From the NCBI GenBank assembly GCA_022376925.1, contig JAIOJX010000032.1, positions 176,873,479-176,937,478 of the forward strand: DNA of 64,000 nt, read 5' to 3'. The notes beneath the pieces were generated by a model. It had not been told where the DNA came from and did no database searches. It worked only from the letters and a program-made list of their open reading frames with translations. The stretch comes from Tragulus kanchil (taxonomy: Eukaryota; Chordata; Mammalia; Artiodactyla; Tragulidae). This document shows positions 33,503 through 44,650 of this stretch, piece after piece. The position numbers and the translations under genes are program-made. How positions within the stretch are numbered: position 1 is the stretch's first letter; each line of letters starts with the position of its first letter.

Positions 33503-35665
33503 TAAATCTACTGTTTTCAGTCTCAGAATCCTATGGTTTTCATTCTCAACCTTAGAAAGTGAAATAAGTTTTATTAAAAAATATTGTAGTTATTAACAGC
33601 ATCATAATTACCTTGTAGTCATTAAGATGGTCATAATTATATTCTCATTCTGTCTTCTATTTAAAACACAGAGTATACAGGAGAGGGTCCCGGGATGCCT
33701 TTGCCACAGTCGGATGTGCACCATCCTCGCCTGGCACACTTCCAGCCAGGGTAATTGCATTCTGCTCACCAAAAACTCCCTGTAGTTTTCCCCAGGGAAG
33801 AGTTCCCTCATTTCCTACTCAAAACCAGCTGTGCCGTGGGGCTGGCAGACAGCTGCCATGTGGCTACCCAGAGGTGGTTGTGCTTCAGCACGGACTGGAA
33901 CAAGGATATTGGATATTTCTGTGGCCAAGGCTCCAGAGAAAAGCAGCAGAGTAGCCAAGCATTTCATTTTGCTATTAAAAAAGGCTTCTGAAAAATATTT
34001 ATCAGTAGCTGCTACAATCTGGGGTGAGGTGAGTAGGAAATATGGCTTAATTTTCTCCTGAATTTCGAAGTGAAAAATCAACTCCTCATTATATAAGATC
34101 GTGTACCTCCAGCTGCTACATCTCCAATCAGGGAACTAATAGTCTATTTTATTTTAATTGTTCATAGTTAAAAGTGACCTCTCATACCTCCTAATTAATT
34201 ACTGACTTCTCATAAGATTCTCCAGTTAGAGCTAAAGTTGCTGGAAAACCTAGAGCTCTTTCCGAACTGTGATCTTGCAGATGTATCTTTGAATGAGAAC
34301 ATGACTCTGTTTACATGATGTTTAGTGAGAGGGACGGTGTAGAAGTCTGTGGCTTCATGCGGGCCTCCCATAAAACCCCATGCAGAAGATGAAACATGAC
34401 ACCCGCTTTGTAATCTATCCAGGACTCCTACCCTCAGTCCATACGTTTCGTATGTATGTAATCAACTTTTATTGGTTCTTGAATTACATTCTGCGAGCAC
34501 AGAACTCCCCCTTGCCAATTTGAGCACAATAACAGAGCTTGGAAGTGTCATTAATAAATGGCCTTGGTGTTTTTTGAACACAAACGGAATGTAGTTAAAT
34601 CTACTGTTTTCAGTCTCAGAATGTTTTCTTTAATTAGAAAAAAGTTTTATTAAAAATATTGTAGTTATTAACAGCATCATAATTACCTTGTAGTCATTAA
34701 GTTGGTCATGATTATATTCTCATTCTGTCTTCTATTTAAAACACAGAGTATACAGGAGAGGGACCCGGGATGCCTTTGCCACAGTCGGATGTGCACCATC
34801 CTCGCCTGGCACACTTCCAGCCAGGGTAGTTGCATTCTGCTCACCAAAACTCCTGTAGTTTTCCCCAGGAAGAGTTCCCTCATTTCCTACTCAAAACCAG
34901 CTGTGCCGTGGGGCTGGCAGACAGCTGCCATGTGGCTACCCAGAGGTGGTTGTGCTTCAGCACGGACTGGAACAAGGATATTGGATATTTCTGTGGCCAA
35001 GGCTCCAGAGAAAAGCAGCAGAGTAGCCAAGCATTTCATTTTGCTATTAAAAAAGGCTTCTGAAAAATATTTATCAGTAGCTGCTACAATCTGGGGTGAG
35101 GTGAGTAGGAAATATGGCTTAATTTTCTCCTGAATTTCGAAGTGAAAAATCAACTCCTCATTATATAAGATCGTGTACCTCCAGCTGCTACATCTCCAAT
35201 CAGGGAACTAATAGTCTATTTTATTTTAATTGTTCATAGTTAAAAGTGACCTCTCATACCTCCTAATTAATTACTGACTTCTCATAAGATTCTCCAGTTA
35301 GAGCTAAAGTTGCTGGAAAACCTAGAGCTCTTTCCGAACTGTGATCTTGCAGATGTATCTTTGAATGAGAACATGACTCTGTTTACATGATGTTTAGTGA
35401 GAGGGACGGTGTAGAAGTCTGTGGCTTCATGCGGGCCTCCCATAAAACCCCATGCAGAAGATGAAACATGACACCCGCTTTGTAATCTATCCAGGACTCC
35501 TACCCTCAGTCCATACGTTTCGTATGTATGTAATCAACTTTTATTGGTTCTTGAATTACATTCTGCGAGCACAGAACTCCCCCTTGCCAATTTGAGCACA
35601 ATAACAGAGCTTGGAAGTGTCATTAATAAATGGCCTTGTGTCTTGAACACAGCGAAATGTTTATA
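33503..35665. repeat. Tandem duplication 11 (period 1072-1093)
   Basis: Copy 1 is about 33503-34595 and copy 2 about 34596-35665. The bodies agree except for small differences concentrated in the first 300 bases of copy 2 (single-base losses in A, C and G runs). The end of copy 1 (34561-34595) and start of copy 2 (34610-34645) are garbled versions of 35636-35670 and 33523-33570. Errors at both contig ends explain this. Frames here differ between copies only through those one-base losses. Confidence 0.95.
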
Positions 35666-36062
35666 AAAACTCTTGTTGCACCAATGCTTACTTTGGAGGA
35701 GCAAAGCTTTAGAGAAGATATTTCACACATCAGAATGAGAACCTTGAAGTGAGCAAACTTCCTTCAATTCATTCATTCATTCGCTCTCTGCTGAATGCTT
35801 CCTATGAAAAAGGTATAACATCAATGTACATGCCCTTGATGTGGCCATAAGGAATTCACACAAAGGGGAACCAGCCCTAGAAGTCAAGAGATTGTGGAGT
35901 GTTGTCATTTGAGAGAAAAGCACTTAGTTATAGAGGAACATATCTAAAATCAGTTAATCGTAACTACATTATGGTCCAGGAACAGAAGTTCCATTCACCT
36001 TGGAATATTTAGCACCTAGATCAAGTTGGAAGAGAAGACCCATCCCTCATGCCTGGATTCAT

Positions 36063-36111
36063 TGTGTGTGTGTGTGTGTGTGTGTCTATGTGTGTGTGTG
36101 TGGTGTGGGGC

Positions 36112-36143
<32 letters not shown>

Positions 36144-36144
36144 G
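36063..36144. repeat. Compound (TG)n microsatellite, copy 1
   Basis: TG tract interrupted by CTA, GGTGTGGGGC and TTT. Repeated without any length change at 37198. Confidence 0.97.
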
Positions 36145-36369
36145 CTTAGTTTCTCAGTTCAGTAAGACTCATGTATAGCTACCAAGATGTTCACTGACTT
36201 GGTTTAAATTACAAATTGATCTGGCAGTGAGAAAATGCCCAAGCTGACCAAAATATTCACTCTCCATAGGCAGCAACATCAAGAAAGTTACTGAAGCTCA
36301 AAAGTCCCTCAAGAATGGTCAATGGGTCCAGACAGGGTGGCTCTGACATCTGGCTAGAACAGCCTCATA

Positions 36370-36475
36370 CCTCTTGCCTGGGAAATCTCATGGACAAAGG
36401 AGACTGGTAGACTACAGTCTATAGTGTTGCAAAGTTTAGGACATGAGTTAGCAACTGAGCAAGAAACATAACAAA
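36370..36475 (+). mobile_element. Bov-A fragment, copy 1
   Basis: 'ctcttgcctgggaaatctca', 'aaaggagactggtagactac' and 'gttgcaaagtttaggacatg' follow the plus-strand Bov-A unit. No tRNA head is present. Confidence 0.75.
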
Positions 36476-37197
36476 AGCCATCAGGTATGCACTTTCTAAA
36501 GGATAAGCTCATTCCAACCCTGATTTTAGATACTATTCCACCCGTATCCAAGTCTGTGGCTTCATGCGGGCCTCCCATAAAACCCCATGCAGAAGATGAA
36601 ACATGACACCCGCTTTGTAATCTATCCAGGACTCCTACCCTCAGTCCATACGTTTCGTATGTATGTAATCAACTTTTATTGGTTCTTGAATTACATTCTG
36701 CGAGCACAGAACTCCCCCTTGCCAATTTGAGCACAATAACAGAGCTTGGAAGTGTCATTAATAAATGGCCTTGTGTCTTGAACACAGCGAAATGTTTATA
36801 AAAACTCTTGTTGCACCAATGCTTACTTTGGAGGAGCAAAGCTTTAGAGAAGATATTTCACACATCAGAATGAGAACCTTGAAGTGAGCAAACTTCCTTC
36901 AATTCATTCATTCATTCGCTCTCTGCTGAATGCTTCCTATGAAAAAGGTATAACATCAATGTACATGCCCTTGATGTGGCCATAAGGAATTCACACAAAG
37001 GGGAACCAGCCCTAGAAGTCAAGAGATTGTGGAGTGTTGTCATTTGAGAGAAAAGCACTTAGTTATAGAGGAACATATCTAAAATCAGTTAATCGTAACT
37101 ACATTATGGTCCAGGAACAGAAGTTCCATTCACCTTGGAATATTTAGCACCTAGATCAAGTTGGAAGAGAAGACCCATCCCTCATGCCTGGATTCAT

Positions 37198-37246
37198 TGT
37201 GTGTGTGTGTGTGTGTGTGTCTATGTGTGTGTGTGTGGTGTGGGGC

Positions 37247-37278
<32 letters not shown>

Positions 37279-37279
37279 G
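37198..37279. repeat. Compound (TG)n microsatellite, duplicated copy
   Basis: Exact counterpart of 36063-36144 at an offset of 1135, including total length and interruptions. Confidence 0.97.
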
Positions 37280-37504
37280 CTTAGTTTCTCAGTTCAGTAA
37301 GACTCATGTATAGCTACCAAGATGTTCACTGACTTGGTTTAAATTACAAATTGATCTGGCAGTGAGAAAATGCCCAAGCTGACCAAAATATTCACTCTCC
37401 ATAGGCAGCAACATCAAGAAAGTTACTGAAGCTCAAAAGTCCCTCAAGAATGGTCAATGGGTCCAGACAGGGTGGCTCTGACATCTGGCTAGAACAGCCT
37501 CATA

Positions 37505-37610
37505 CCTCTTGCCTGGGAAATCTCATGGACAAAGGAGACTGGTAGACTACAGTCTATAGTGTTGCAAAGTTTAGGACATGAGTTAGCAACTGAGCAAGAA
37601 ACATAACAAA
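37505..37610 (+). mobile_element. Bov-A fragment, second copy
   Basis: Copy of 36370-36475. A third, headless piece begins at 38645 because duplication 13 starts inside this element. Confidence 0.75.
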
Positions 37611-38152
37611 AGCCATCAGGTATGCACTTTCTAAAGGATAAGCTCATTCCAACCCTGATTTTAGATACTATTACTCACTCCTTGACCCGGGCTGAGCTGT
37701 ATCCAAGCTTCTATGAAAATTCATGGTTTGCTGGGTTTGTGCCCACAAATGGCTTAGCCCACACATTGTGTGTGGGTTTGACGATTTTCATTCTTAGAGG
37801 CAAATACTGATTCTGGGATTAGGAACTATTTGGGATCTCCACGAGAAACCAAATGTCTATGCAGCCCAAACCACAGCGCACAAGCACACACCCACAGGGT
37901 TGTCACTTCCTTCACCATGCCCCATTGGGTCTGGTGCTTCATTCTTGGTCCTGCACGTGGAATTTGCAGGTCATTCACATTTTCCAGCCCCTTCTTTGCC
38001 TTTGACAACTTCATCACACGTTCCTTCCTCCCCATGTTTCTTGCACCTGCCTCTTCTTGATGACAATGACTATTGTTATTGTGAATCAATTGCTGGCTAC
38101 TTTGAAACAGATTCAATGTCTTCCTTACAGCAAATTGACTCAGTTATACATA

Positions 38153-38367
38153 ACAGCTGACTCATTGGAAAGAGCCTAATTCTGAAAGATTAAAGGCAAA
38201 AGGAGAAGGCAGTAGAGAATGAGATGGTTAGATAGCATCACCAACTTAAAGGACATAAATGTGAGCAAACTCTGAGGGATAGTGAAGGACAAGGGAGCCT
38301 AGTGTGCTGTAGTCCATGGGGATATAAAGAGTTAGACAGTACTTAGTAACTGAATAATAACAACAAG
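38153..38367 (+). mobile_element. BovB 3' fragment, copy 1
   Basis: 'agctgactcattggaaagag', 'gagaatgagatggttagata', 'gtgctgtagtccatggggat' and 'aaagagttagacagtactta' match the last about 210 bases of BovB, more diverged than the copy at 7160. Confidence 0.75.
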
Positions 38368-38599
38368 CATATTCTTTTCATATTCTTTTCCATTATGGTT
38401 TTTCACAGATATTGAATCTAATTCCCTGTGCTATGTAGTAGGTTCTTGCTGTTTGTCTGTTTATCCATTCTCTATACAATGCCTCTGCTAACCCTAAACT
38501 CCCATTCCTTCCCTCTCCTACCCATCCTCCCCATCAGCAACCACAAGTATCTACTCTATGTCTGTGAGTCTATTTCTGTTTCATACATACATTGATTTA
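38368..38599 (-). mobile_element. L1 3' UTR, cut by duplication seam
   Basis: Plus strand 'tattcttttccattatggtt', 'ttccctgtgctatgtagtag', 'tatccattctctatacaatg', 'tgtctgtgagtctatttctg' is the reverse complement of the L1 3' UTR. It stops at 38599 because copy 1 of duplication 13 ends there; the continuation is at 39688. Confidence 0.8.
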
Positions 38600-39240
38600 A
38601 AGAAACAGGCCTCATGACCTCTTGCCTCTGGGGAAAATGTCTCATAGTGTTGCAAAGTTTAGGACATGAGTTAGCAACTGAGCAAGAAACATAACAAAAG
38701 CCATCAGGTATGCACTTTCTAAAGGATAAGCTCATTCCAACCCTGATTTTAGATACTATTACTCACTCCTTGACCCGGGCTGAGCTGTATCCAAGCTTCT
38801 ATGAAAATTCATGGTTTGCTGGGTTTGTGCCCACAAATGGCTTAGCCCACACATTGTGTGTGGGTTTGACGATTTTCATTCTTAGAGGCAAATACTGATT
38901 CTGGGATTAGGAACTATTTGGGATCTCCACGAGAAACCAAATGTCTATGCAGCCCAAACCACAGCGCACAAGCACACACCCACAGGGTTGTCACTTCCTT
39001 CACCATGCCCCATTGGGTCTGGTGCTTCATTCTTGGTCCTGCACGTGGAATTTGCAGGTCATTCACATTTTCCAGCCCCTTCTTTGCCTTTGACAACTTC
39101 ATCACACGTTCCTTCCTCCCCATGTTTCTTGCACCTGCCTCTTCTTGATGACAATGACTATTGTTATTGTGAATCAATTGCTGGCTACTTTGAAACAGAT
39201 TCAATGTCTTCCTTACAGCAAATTGACTCAGTTATACATA

Positions 39241-39455
39241 ACAGCTGACTCATTGGAAAGAGCCTAATTCTGAAAGATTAAAGGCAAAAGGAGAAGGCAG
39301 TAGAGAATGAGATGGTTAGATAGCATCACCAACTTAAAGGACATAAATGTGAGCAAACTCTGAGGGATAGTGAAGGACAAGGGAGCCTAGTGTGCTGTAG
39401 TCCATGGGGATATAAAGAGTTAGACAGTACTTAGTAACTGAATAATAACAACAAG
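39241..39455 (+). mobile_element. BovB 3' fragment, duplicated copy
   Basis: Same as 38153-38367, carried by duplication 13. Confidence 0.75.
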
Positions 39456-40000
39456 CATATTCTTTTCATATTCTTTTCCATTATGGTTTTTCACAGATAT
39501 TGAATCTAATTCCCTGTGCTATGTAGTAGGTTCTTGCTGTTTGTCTGTTTATCCATTCTCTATACAATGCCTCTGCTAACCCTAAACTCCCATTCCTTCC
39601 CTCTCCTACCCATCCTCCCCATCAGCAACCACAAGTATCTACTCTATGTCTGTGAGTCTATTTCTGTTTCATACATACATTGATTTATATCACATTTTAA
39701 AATCCACATATAATTGATGCCACATGATATTTGTCTTTTTCTCTCTGACTTACTTACTTAGTATGATAATCTCTAAGTCCATCCACGTTGCTGCAAATGG
39801 CATCATTTCATTCTTTTTCAGAACTGAGTAATATTCCACTGTATATATGCACCACATCTCTTTTTAATTGTTCACTTGTTAATGGACATTTAGATTGTTT
39901 CCTTGTCTTGGCTATTGTGAAGTATACTGCCCTGAACATAGGAATACATGTATCTTATTGAACTTGAGTTTTTCAGTATCCCTTCTGCATTGGGGTGAGC
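39456..40000 (-). mobile_element. L1 3' UTR, full local fragment
   Basis: Continues the L1 landmarks without a break: 'cttacttagtatgataatct', 'catccacgttgctgcaaatg', 'gagtaatattccactgtata', 'ttgtcttggctattgtgaag'. Minus strand, non-coding. This is the true, uninterrupted form of the fragment at 38368. Confidence 0.82.
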
Positions 40001-40743
40001 TAGAGTGAATTCCATGTCTTTAAGAAGGATTAGAAAAAGAAAAATCTTTTTAGTCAGGGGGATTAATAAAAAACCATGGAATAAATCTGGTCTTTAGTCT
40101 ATAGGCAGTGGGGACTCTAAAAAGCTTGAAGGATGACTAATATCAGTAGAAAATGCTTTCTTCTGAGGATTATTTATCCCTTAAAATAGAGGCAAAAAGG
40201 GCAATAAAGTAACCCAATGGACATGAGAAACTGTGGGAATTGTACAGAACATGGTGGAGAAAAAAGGTGGTTCAGGGTCCTACCCACTGCTGCTCAAATT
40301 CTCTCTGTCTGACAAACTTCTAACAGGGATTGAAATGTGTGAGTGTTAAGTTCTTTCCATTAACACCCACCATATTTCTCCTCTTCTATCTTTTTCCTTG
40401 TTTTATCCATCCTTTTAAAATTCTTCCTCATATTGTCAGTGTTAACAGTAATTTTATTTACATGTGTTTTTATTCACTTCTCACTCTATGAAGTAAATTG
40501 GACAGGTGTAACATCCCTAATTCAAAGGTTCTTAAGTCAAAGTTTAGGCTGGTCTAGTAATTTGACTAAGGGCACATAACTAGTAAAATGAAGAGTCTGA
40601 ACTTTGTCTTCTAAACCTAAGATCAATGGTCTTTCACCAGAAGCCTGTTTAATACCACAAACTCAGATACTAGCAAACGTTCCAAATTGTAAGCATTCTT
40701 GCAACTGACAGTTTTAGGACAAACCTCCAAAACATTTTTTTTT
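40001..40743. other. Non-coding, no recognised repeat
   Basis: AT-rich sequence between two L1 fragments, repeated at 41143-41885. No reading frame above 70 codons. The 70-codon minus frame at 40623 runs into the L1. Confidence 0.45.
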
Positions 40744-41051
40744 AAAGTAGTATTTTTAATGTGCCTGTTGGCCATCTGTATGGGTTCTTTGGAGAAATGT
40801 TCTATATCGCTAATTGTTAGAGAAATGAAAATCAAAATTATAAAGAGGTATCACCTCATTTTAGAGTATCTATCATCAAAATCTCTACAAATAATAAATT
40901 CTGAAGAAGGTATGAAGAAAAGGAAGCCCTCCTACACAGAAGACAAGAATGTAAATTGGTGTAGCAACTACAGAAAACAGTATGGAGGTTTCTTGAAACA
41001 TTGAAAATAGAGACAGCATATGATCCAGCAATCACACTCCTGGGAATAAAT
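40744..41051 (+). mobile_element. L1 with inverted 5' piece, copy 1 (cut by seam)
   Basis: First copy of the element described at 41886. It ends at 41051 because the duplicated unit ends there. Confidence 0.75.
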
Positions 41052-41885
41052 TCCTTGTCTTGGCTATTGTGAAGTATACTGCCCTGAACATTGATCTTAT
41101 TGAACTTGAGTTTTTCAGTATCCCTTCTGCATTGGGGTGAGCTAGAGTGAATTCCATGTCTTTAAGAAGGATTAGAAAAAGAAAAATCTTTTTAGTCAGG
41201 GGGATTAATAAAAAACCATGGAATAAATCTGGTCTTTAGTCTATAGGCAGTGGGGACTCTAAAAAGCTTGAAGGATGACTAATATCAGTAGAAAATGCTT
41301 TCTTCTGAGGATTATTTATCCCTTAAAATAGAGGCAAAAAGGGCAATAAAGTAACCCAATGGACATGAGAAACTGTGGGAATTGTACAGAACATGGTGGA
41401 GAAAAAAGGTGGTTCAGGGTCCTACCCACTGCTGCTCAAATTCTCTCTGTCTGACAAACTTCTAACAGGGATTGAAATGTGTGAGTGTTAAGTTCTTTCC
41501 ATTAACACCCACCATATTTCTCCTCTTCTATCTTTTTCCTTGTTTTATCCATCCTTTTAAAATTCTTCCTCATATTGTCAGTGTTAACAGTAATTTTATT
41601 TACATGTGTTTTTATTCACTTCTCACTCTATGAAGTAAATTGGACAGGTGTAACATCCCTAATTCAAAGGTTCTTAAGTCAAAGTTTAGGCTGGTCTAGT
41701 AATTTGACTAAGGGCACATAACTAGTAAAATGAAGAGTCTGAACTTTGTCTTCTAAACCTAAGATCAATGGTCTTTCACCAGAAGCCTGTTTAATACCAC
41801 AAACTCAGATACTAGCAAACGTTCCAAATTGTAAGCATTCTTGCAACTGACAGTTTTAGGACAAACCTCCAAAACATTTTTTTTT

Positions 41886-42949
41886 AAAGTAGTATTTTTA
41901 ATGTGCCTGTTGGCCATCTGTATGGGTTCTTTGGAGAAATGTTCTATATCGCTAATTGTTAGAGAAATGAAAATCAAAATTATAAAGAGGTATCACCTCA
42001 TTTTAGAGTATCTATCATCAAAATCTCTACAAATAATAAATTCTGAAGAAGGTATGAAGAAAAGGAAGCCCTCCTACACAGAAGACAAGAATGTAAATTG
42101 GTGTAGCAACTACAGAAAACAGTATGGAGGTTTCTTGAAACATTGAAAATAGAGACAGCATATGATCCAGCAATCACACTCCTGGGAATAAATATGGAAA
42201 AGACAAAACTCTTACTCAAAAAGACACATGTGTCCCTATGTTCATGGCAGCACTGCTTATAGTAGCCAACACATAGAAGCACCCTAAACATCCATCAACA
42301 GATGAATGGAGAAAGAAGACGTGGCATATGTATTCAGTGTAAAATGACTCAGCTTTAAAAAAAGAATGAAATAACGTCACTTGCAGCAACATATATTGAA
42401 CTAGAGATGAACATACAAAATTAACCAAGCCAAAGAGAGAATGACAAATGCTATATGATATCATTTCTATGTGGCACTTAAAAATATTATACAAATTAAT
42501 GTATTTGCAAGTCATAAATAGATTCACAGACATAGAACACAAATTTATGGTTACCAAGGATGATCCCCTAAAGGAAGGCATGGAAACTCACTCCAGAATC
42601 CTTGCCTGGAGAATCCCATGGACAGATGAGCCTGCTGGGGTACAGTCCACAGGGTCACAAAGATCTTTAAGACATGACTGAAGTGATTGAGCACACACAC
42701 AGCAAATAGTTGAAAAGGGGCAGAAGGGATCCATTAAAAATTTGGAATTAACAGATATACATGACTGTATATAAAATAAACAAAGAGCTACTCTATAGCA
42801 CCGGGAACTCTAATATTTTATAACTTATAATGGAAAAGAATCTGAAAAATAATATACATATGTATATATGTGAATCAGTTTTCTGTATCCCTAAAACTAA
42901 TACAACATTATAAATGAATGATACTTCAATTTTTAAAAAGCAGCATTTT
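41886..42949 (+). mobile_element. L1 3' region with twin-priming inversion and TSD
   Basis: 41899-41941 is L1 in reverse ('gtgcctgttggccatctgta', 'ttctttggagaaatg'). From about 41942 it is forward ('tatcgctaattgttagagaa', then 'catatgatccagcaatcaca', 'ttcatggcagcactgcttat', 'catccatcaacagatgaatg') to a tail near 42936. The inverted piece is the segment that normally lies just upstream of the forward piece. Flanks AAAGTAGTATTTT (41886-41898) and AAAGCAGCATTTT (42937-42949) form a 13-bp target-site duplication with two mismatches. A Bov-A is inserted inside. Not coding. Confidence 0.8.
42580..42703 (+). mobile_element. Bov-A SINE inside the L1
   Basis: 'ccttgcctggagaatcccat', 'ggacagatgagcctgctggg', 'acagggtcacaaagatc' and 'gacatgactgaagtgattga': a plus-strand Bov-A unit interrupting the L1 tail. 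Confidence 0.85.
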
Positions 42950-43740
42950 ATTTAATAGACAATAGATATAGTAATGCATAATAATGTACTACTAAAGAAC
43001 TCAGAAACTCCTTTTGTTTTTCTTTGCAAAAGAAGAGGTAGTTTTTATTTTTTTGGAACAATTCTTGAATTTCTTGAATTTATGATATTTTATATCTATG
43101 TCTTCTATACATTCATAAAGCAGGAACATGGGTATTTTCTCCTAAACATTCTGGCTTGTAGAGTTAATATCAATCTTTTTTTCCAAGATGGTATTTCTAG
43201 TAACTAAGTCCCTGGTGGTCTAGTGGTTAGGAATCAGTGCTCTCTCAACTGAACGTGGACATGAGGTTGGCAGCAGAGATATCCCACCACGTGAGCTGTC
43301 TTCTTCAGAATAATCACCTCCCATTTACTACATTAAGAGGTTTTTTATGATGTTTCCCTGTCATTGCATGCCATTCTGGCTTTTATTCTGAACAATGATT
43401 TTCTATCTGTGCTAAGGATACTTCATCAGTAATACTGATGCATCTCATCACTCTTTATATTTGGAATCTCTGAAATCAACATTTAAGCCAATGATTGGAA
43501 TCCACAGGGGACTCAGCATAGTTTTCTAATACGGATGGAAAATAGAGTTCAGAGAAATGGAAAAAAAAAATTAATAAAGAAAGAAATATCAGGCTGTTGG
43601 GGTCATCCTCACATGAAATAAGGATTTTTAGTCAAAGTTACCCAGAACTTTGTCAGTTCATCCCCTTGTTTCCAAGTCTGGGAAACAGTATGAAGAAGAA
43701 GCAACTTTTTCAAATCATGAAGTTAGTCAGTGGCAATTGA
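42950..43740. other. Non-coding; possible tRNA-SINE stub near 43205-43290
   Basis: 'gtccctggtggtctagtggt' followed by 'taggaatcagtgctctc' resembles the head of a plus-strand tRNA-derived SINE, too short and diverged to name. A run of A lies at 43560-43570. Nothing else recognised. Confidence 0.4.
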
Positions 43741-44180
43741 GGGTGTTTTCCAGTAGTCATGTACAGGCATGAGAGTTGGATCATAAAGAAGGCTAAATAC
43801 CAAAGAATTGATGCTTTTGAATTGTGGTGCTGGAGAAGACTCCTGAGAATCCCTTCAATTGCAAGCATATAAACCAGTTAATCCTAAAGGAAACTGATCC
43901 TGACTACTTATTGGAAGACTGTTGATGAAGGTGAGCTCCAATACTTTAGCCACCCGATATGAAGAGATGACTCATTGGTAAAGCCCCTAATGCTGGGAAA
44001 GGTTGAATGCAGGAGGAGAAGGGGGAAGCAGAGGATAAGATGGCCAGATAGCATCACTGGCTAGATGGACATGAATTTGAGCAATCTCTGGGAGATAGTG
44101 GAGGATAGAGAAGCCTGGTGTTCTTGCAATTCATGGGATTGCGAAGAGTGGGACATGACTTGGTGACTGTACAACAACGT
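43741..44180 (+). mobile_element. BovB LINE 3' end
   Basis: 'ttttccagtagtcatgtaca', 'agagttggatcataaagaag', 'ttttgaattgtggtgctgga', 'aagatggccagatagcatca' and 'gggattgcgaagagtgggac' trace the BovB 3' end over 440 bases. Degenerate, 5'-truncated. Confidence 0.85.
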
Positions 44181-44650
44181 TCACATTCAAGGATGCATGT
44201 CCTCAGACTCAGCGATCCCAGAGAGCTCTCTCATTGATCATCTGGTTGTGTTTCATGGTCATGTACCCCTAAAATTCTCTTTCTTGTCATGCCCTGATCC
44301 TGGAGTGCTCTGTCCCCAGTCCTTCACATAGTTCATTCTTTTCTGATCATGTCATTGCTCAGAGGCCTTCTCTTTGATGGTATCTTTCCTGACCCTCTGT
44401 TCACTGTCTGTTTCCTTTCCCTGCTTTACATTTCTCTACAGAATCGTTCAACACCTGAAAGTGCATTTTAATCCTGTTCGTCACTTCTCATCTCCACCCG
44501 TACATAAACTCCACAGGAGGAACAATTTTTACATAAAGTAGGTACACAGTATTTGACCAACAAAGATGGCCTACTTGGTTTCATGTTGTGGAACTGCCAC
44601 AATTACCTGAGTTTGCTTGATTTGTGGAAGGCATTTCAAACTGAAAAGTC
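44181..44650. other. Non-coding, nothing recognised
   Basis: C/T-rich unique sequence between the BovB end and duplication 15, with no open frame of note. Confidence 0.4.

Larger units (their letters stand above)
35415..37672. repeat. Tandem duplication 12 (period 1135)
   Basis: Copy 1 is 35415-36537 and copy 2 is 36550-37672, with a 12-base spacer. It includes the compound (TG)n tract, which has the same length and interruptions in both copies. Overlap with duplication 11 puts 34341-34560 in three places (also about 35413 and 36550). Confidence 0.97.
37557..39687. repeat. Tandem duplication 13 (period 1088)
   Basis: Copy 1 is 37557-38599 and copy 2 is 38645-39687. The 45-base seam (38600-38644) is an error-rich reading of the true upstream flank near 37491-37540: both run CAGCCTCAT...CCTCTTGCCT...GGAAA...CTCA with insertions and losses. 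Open frames of up to 96 codons recur identically and are not called. Confidence 0.97.
39899..42193. repeat. Tandem duplication 14 (period 1142-1152)
   Basis: Copy 1 is 39899-41051 and copy 2 is 41051-42193, directly abutting. About ten bases ('aggaatacat' region at 39949) are missing from the start of copy 2, again at a contig-start position. The seam joins two different L1 fragments at the shared letters AAATT/TTCC. Confidence 0.96.
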
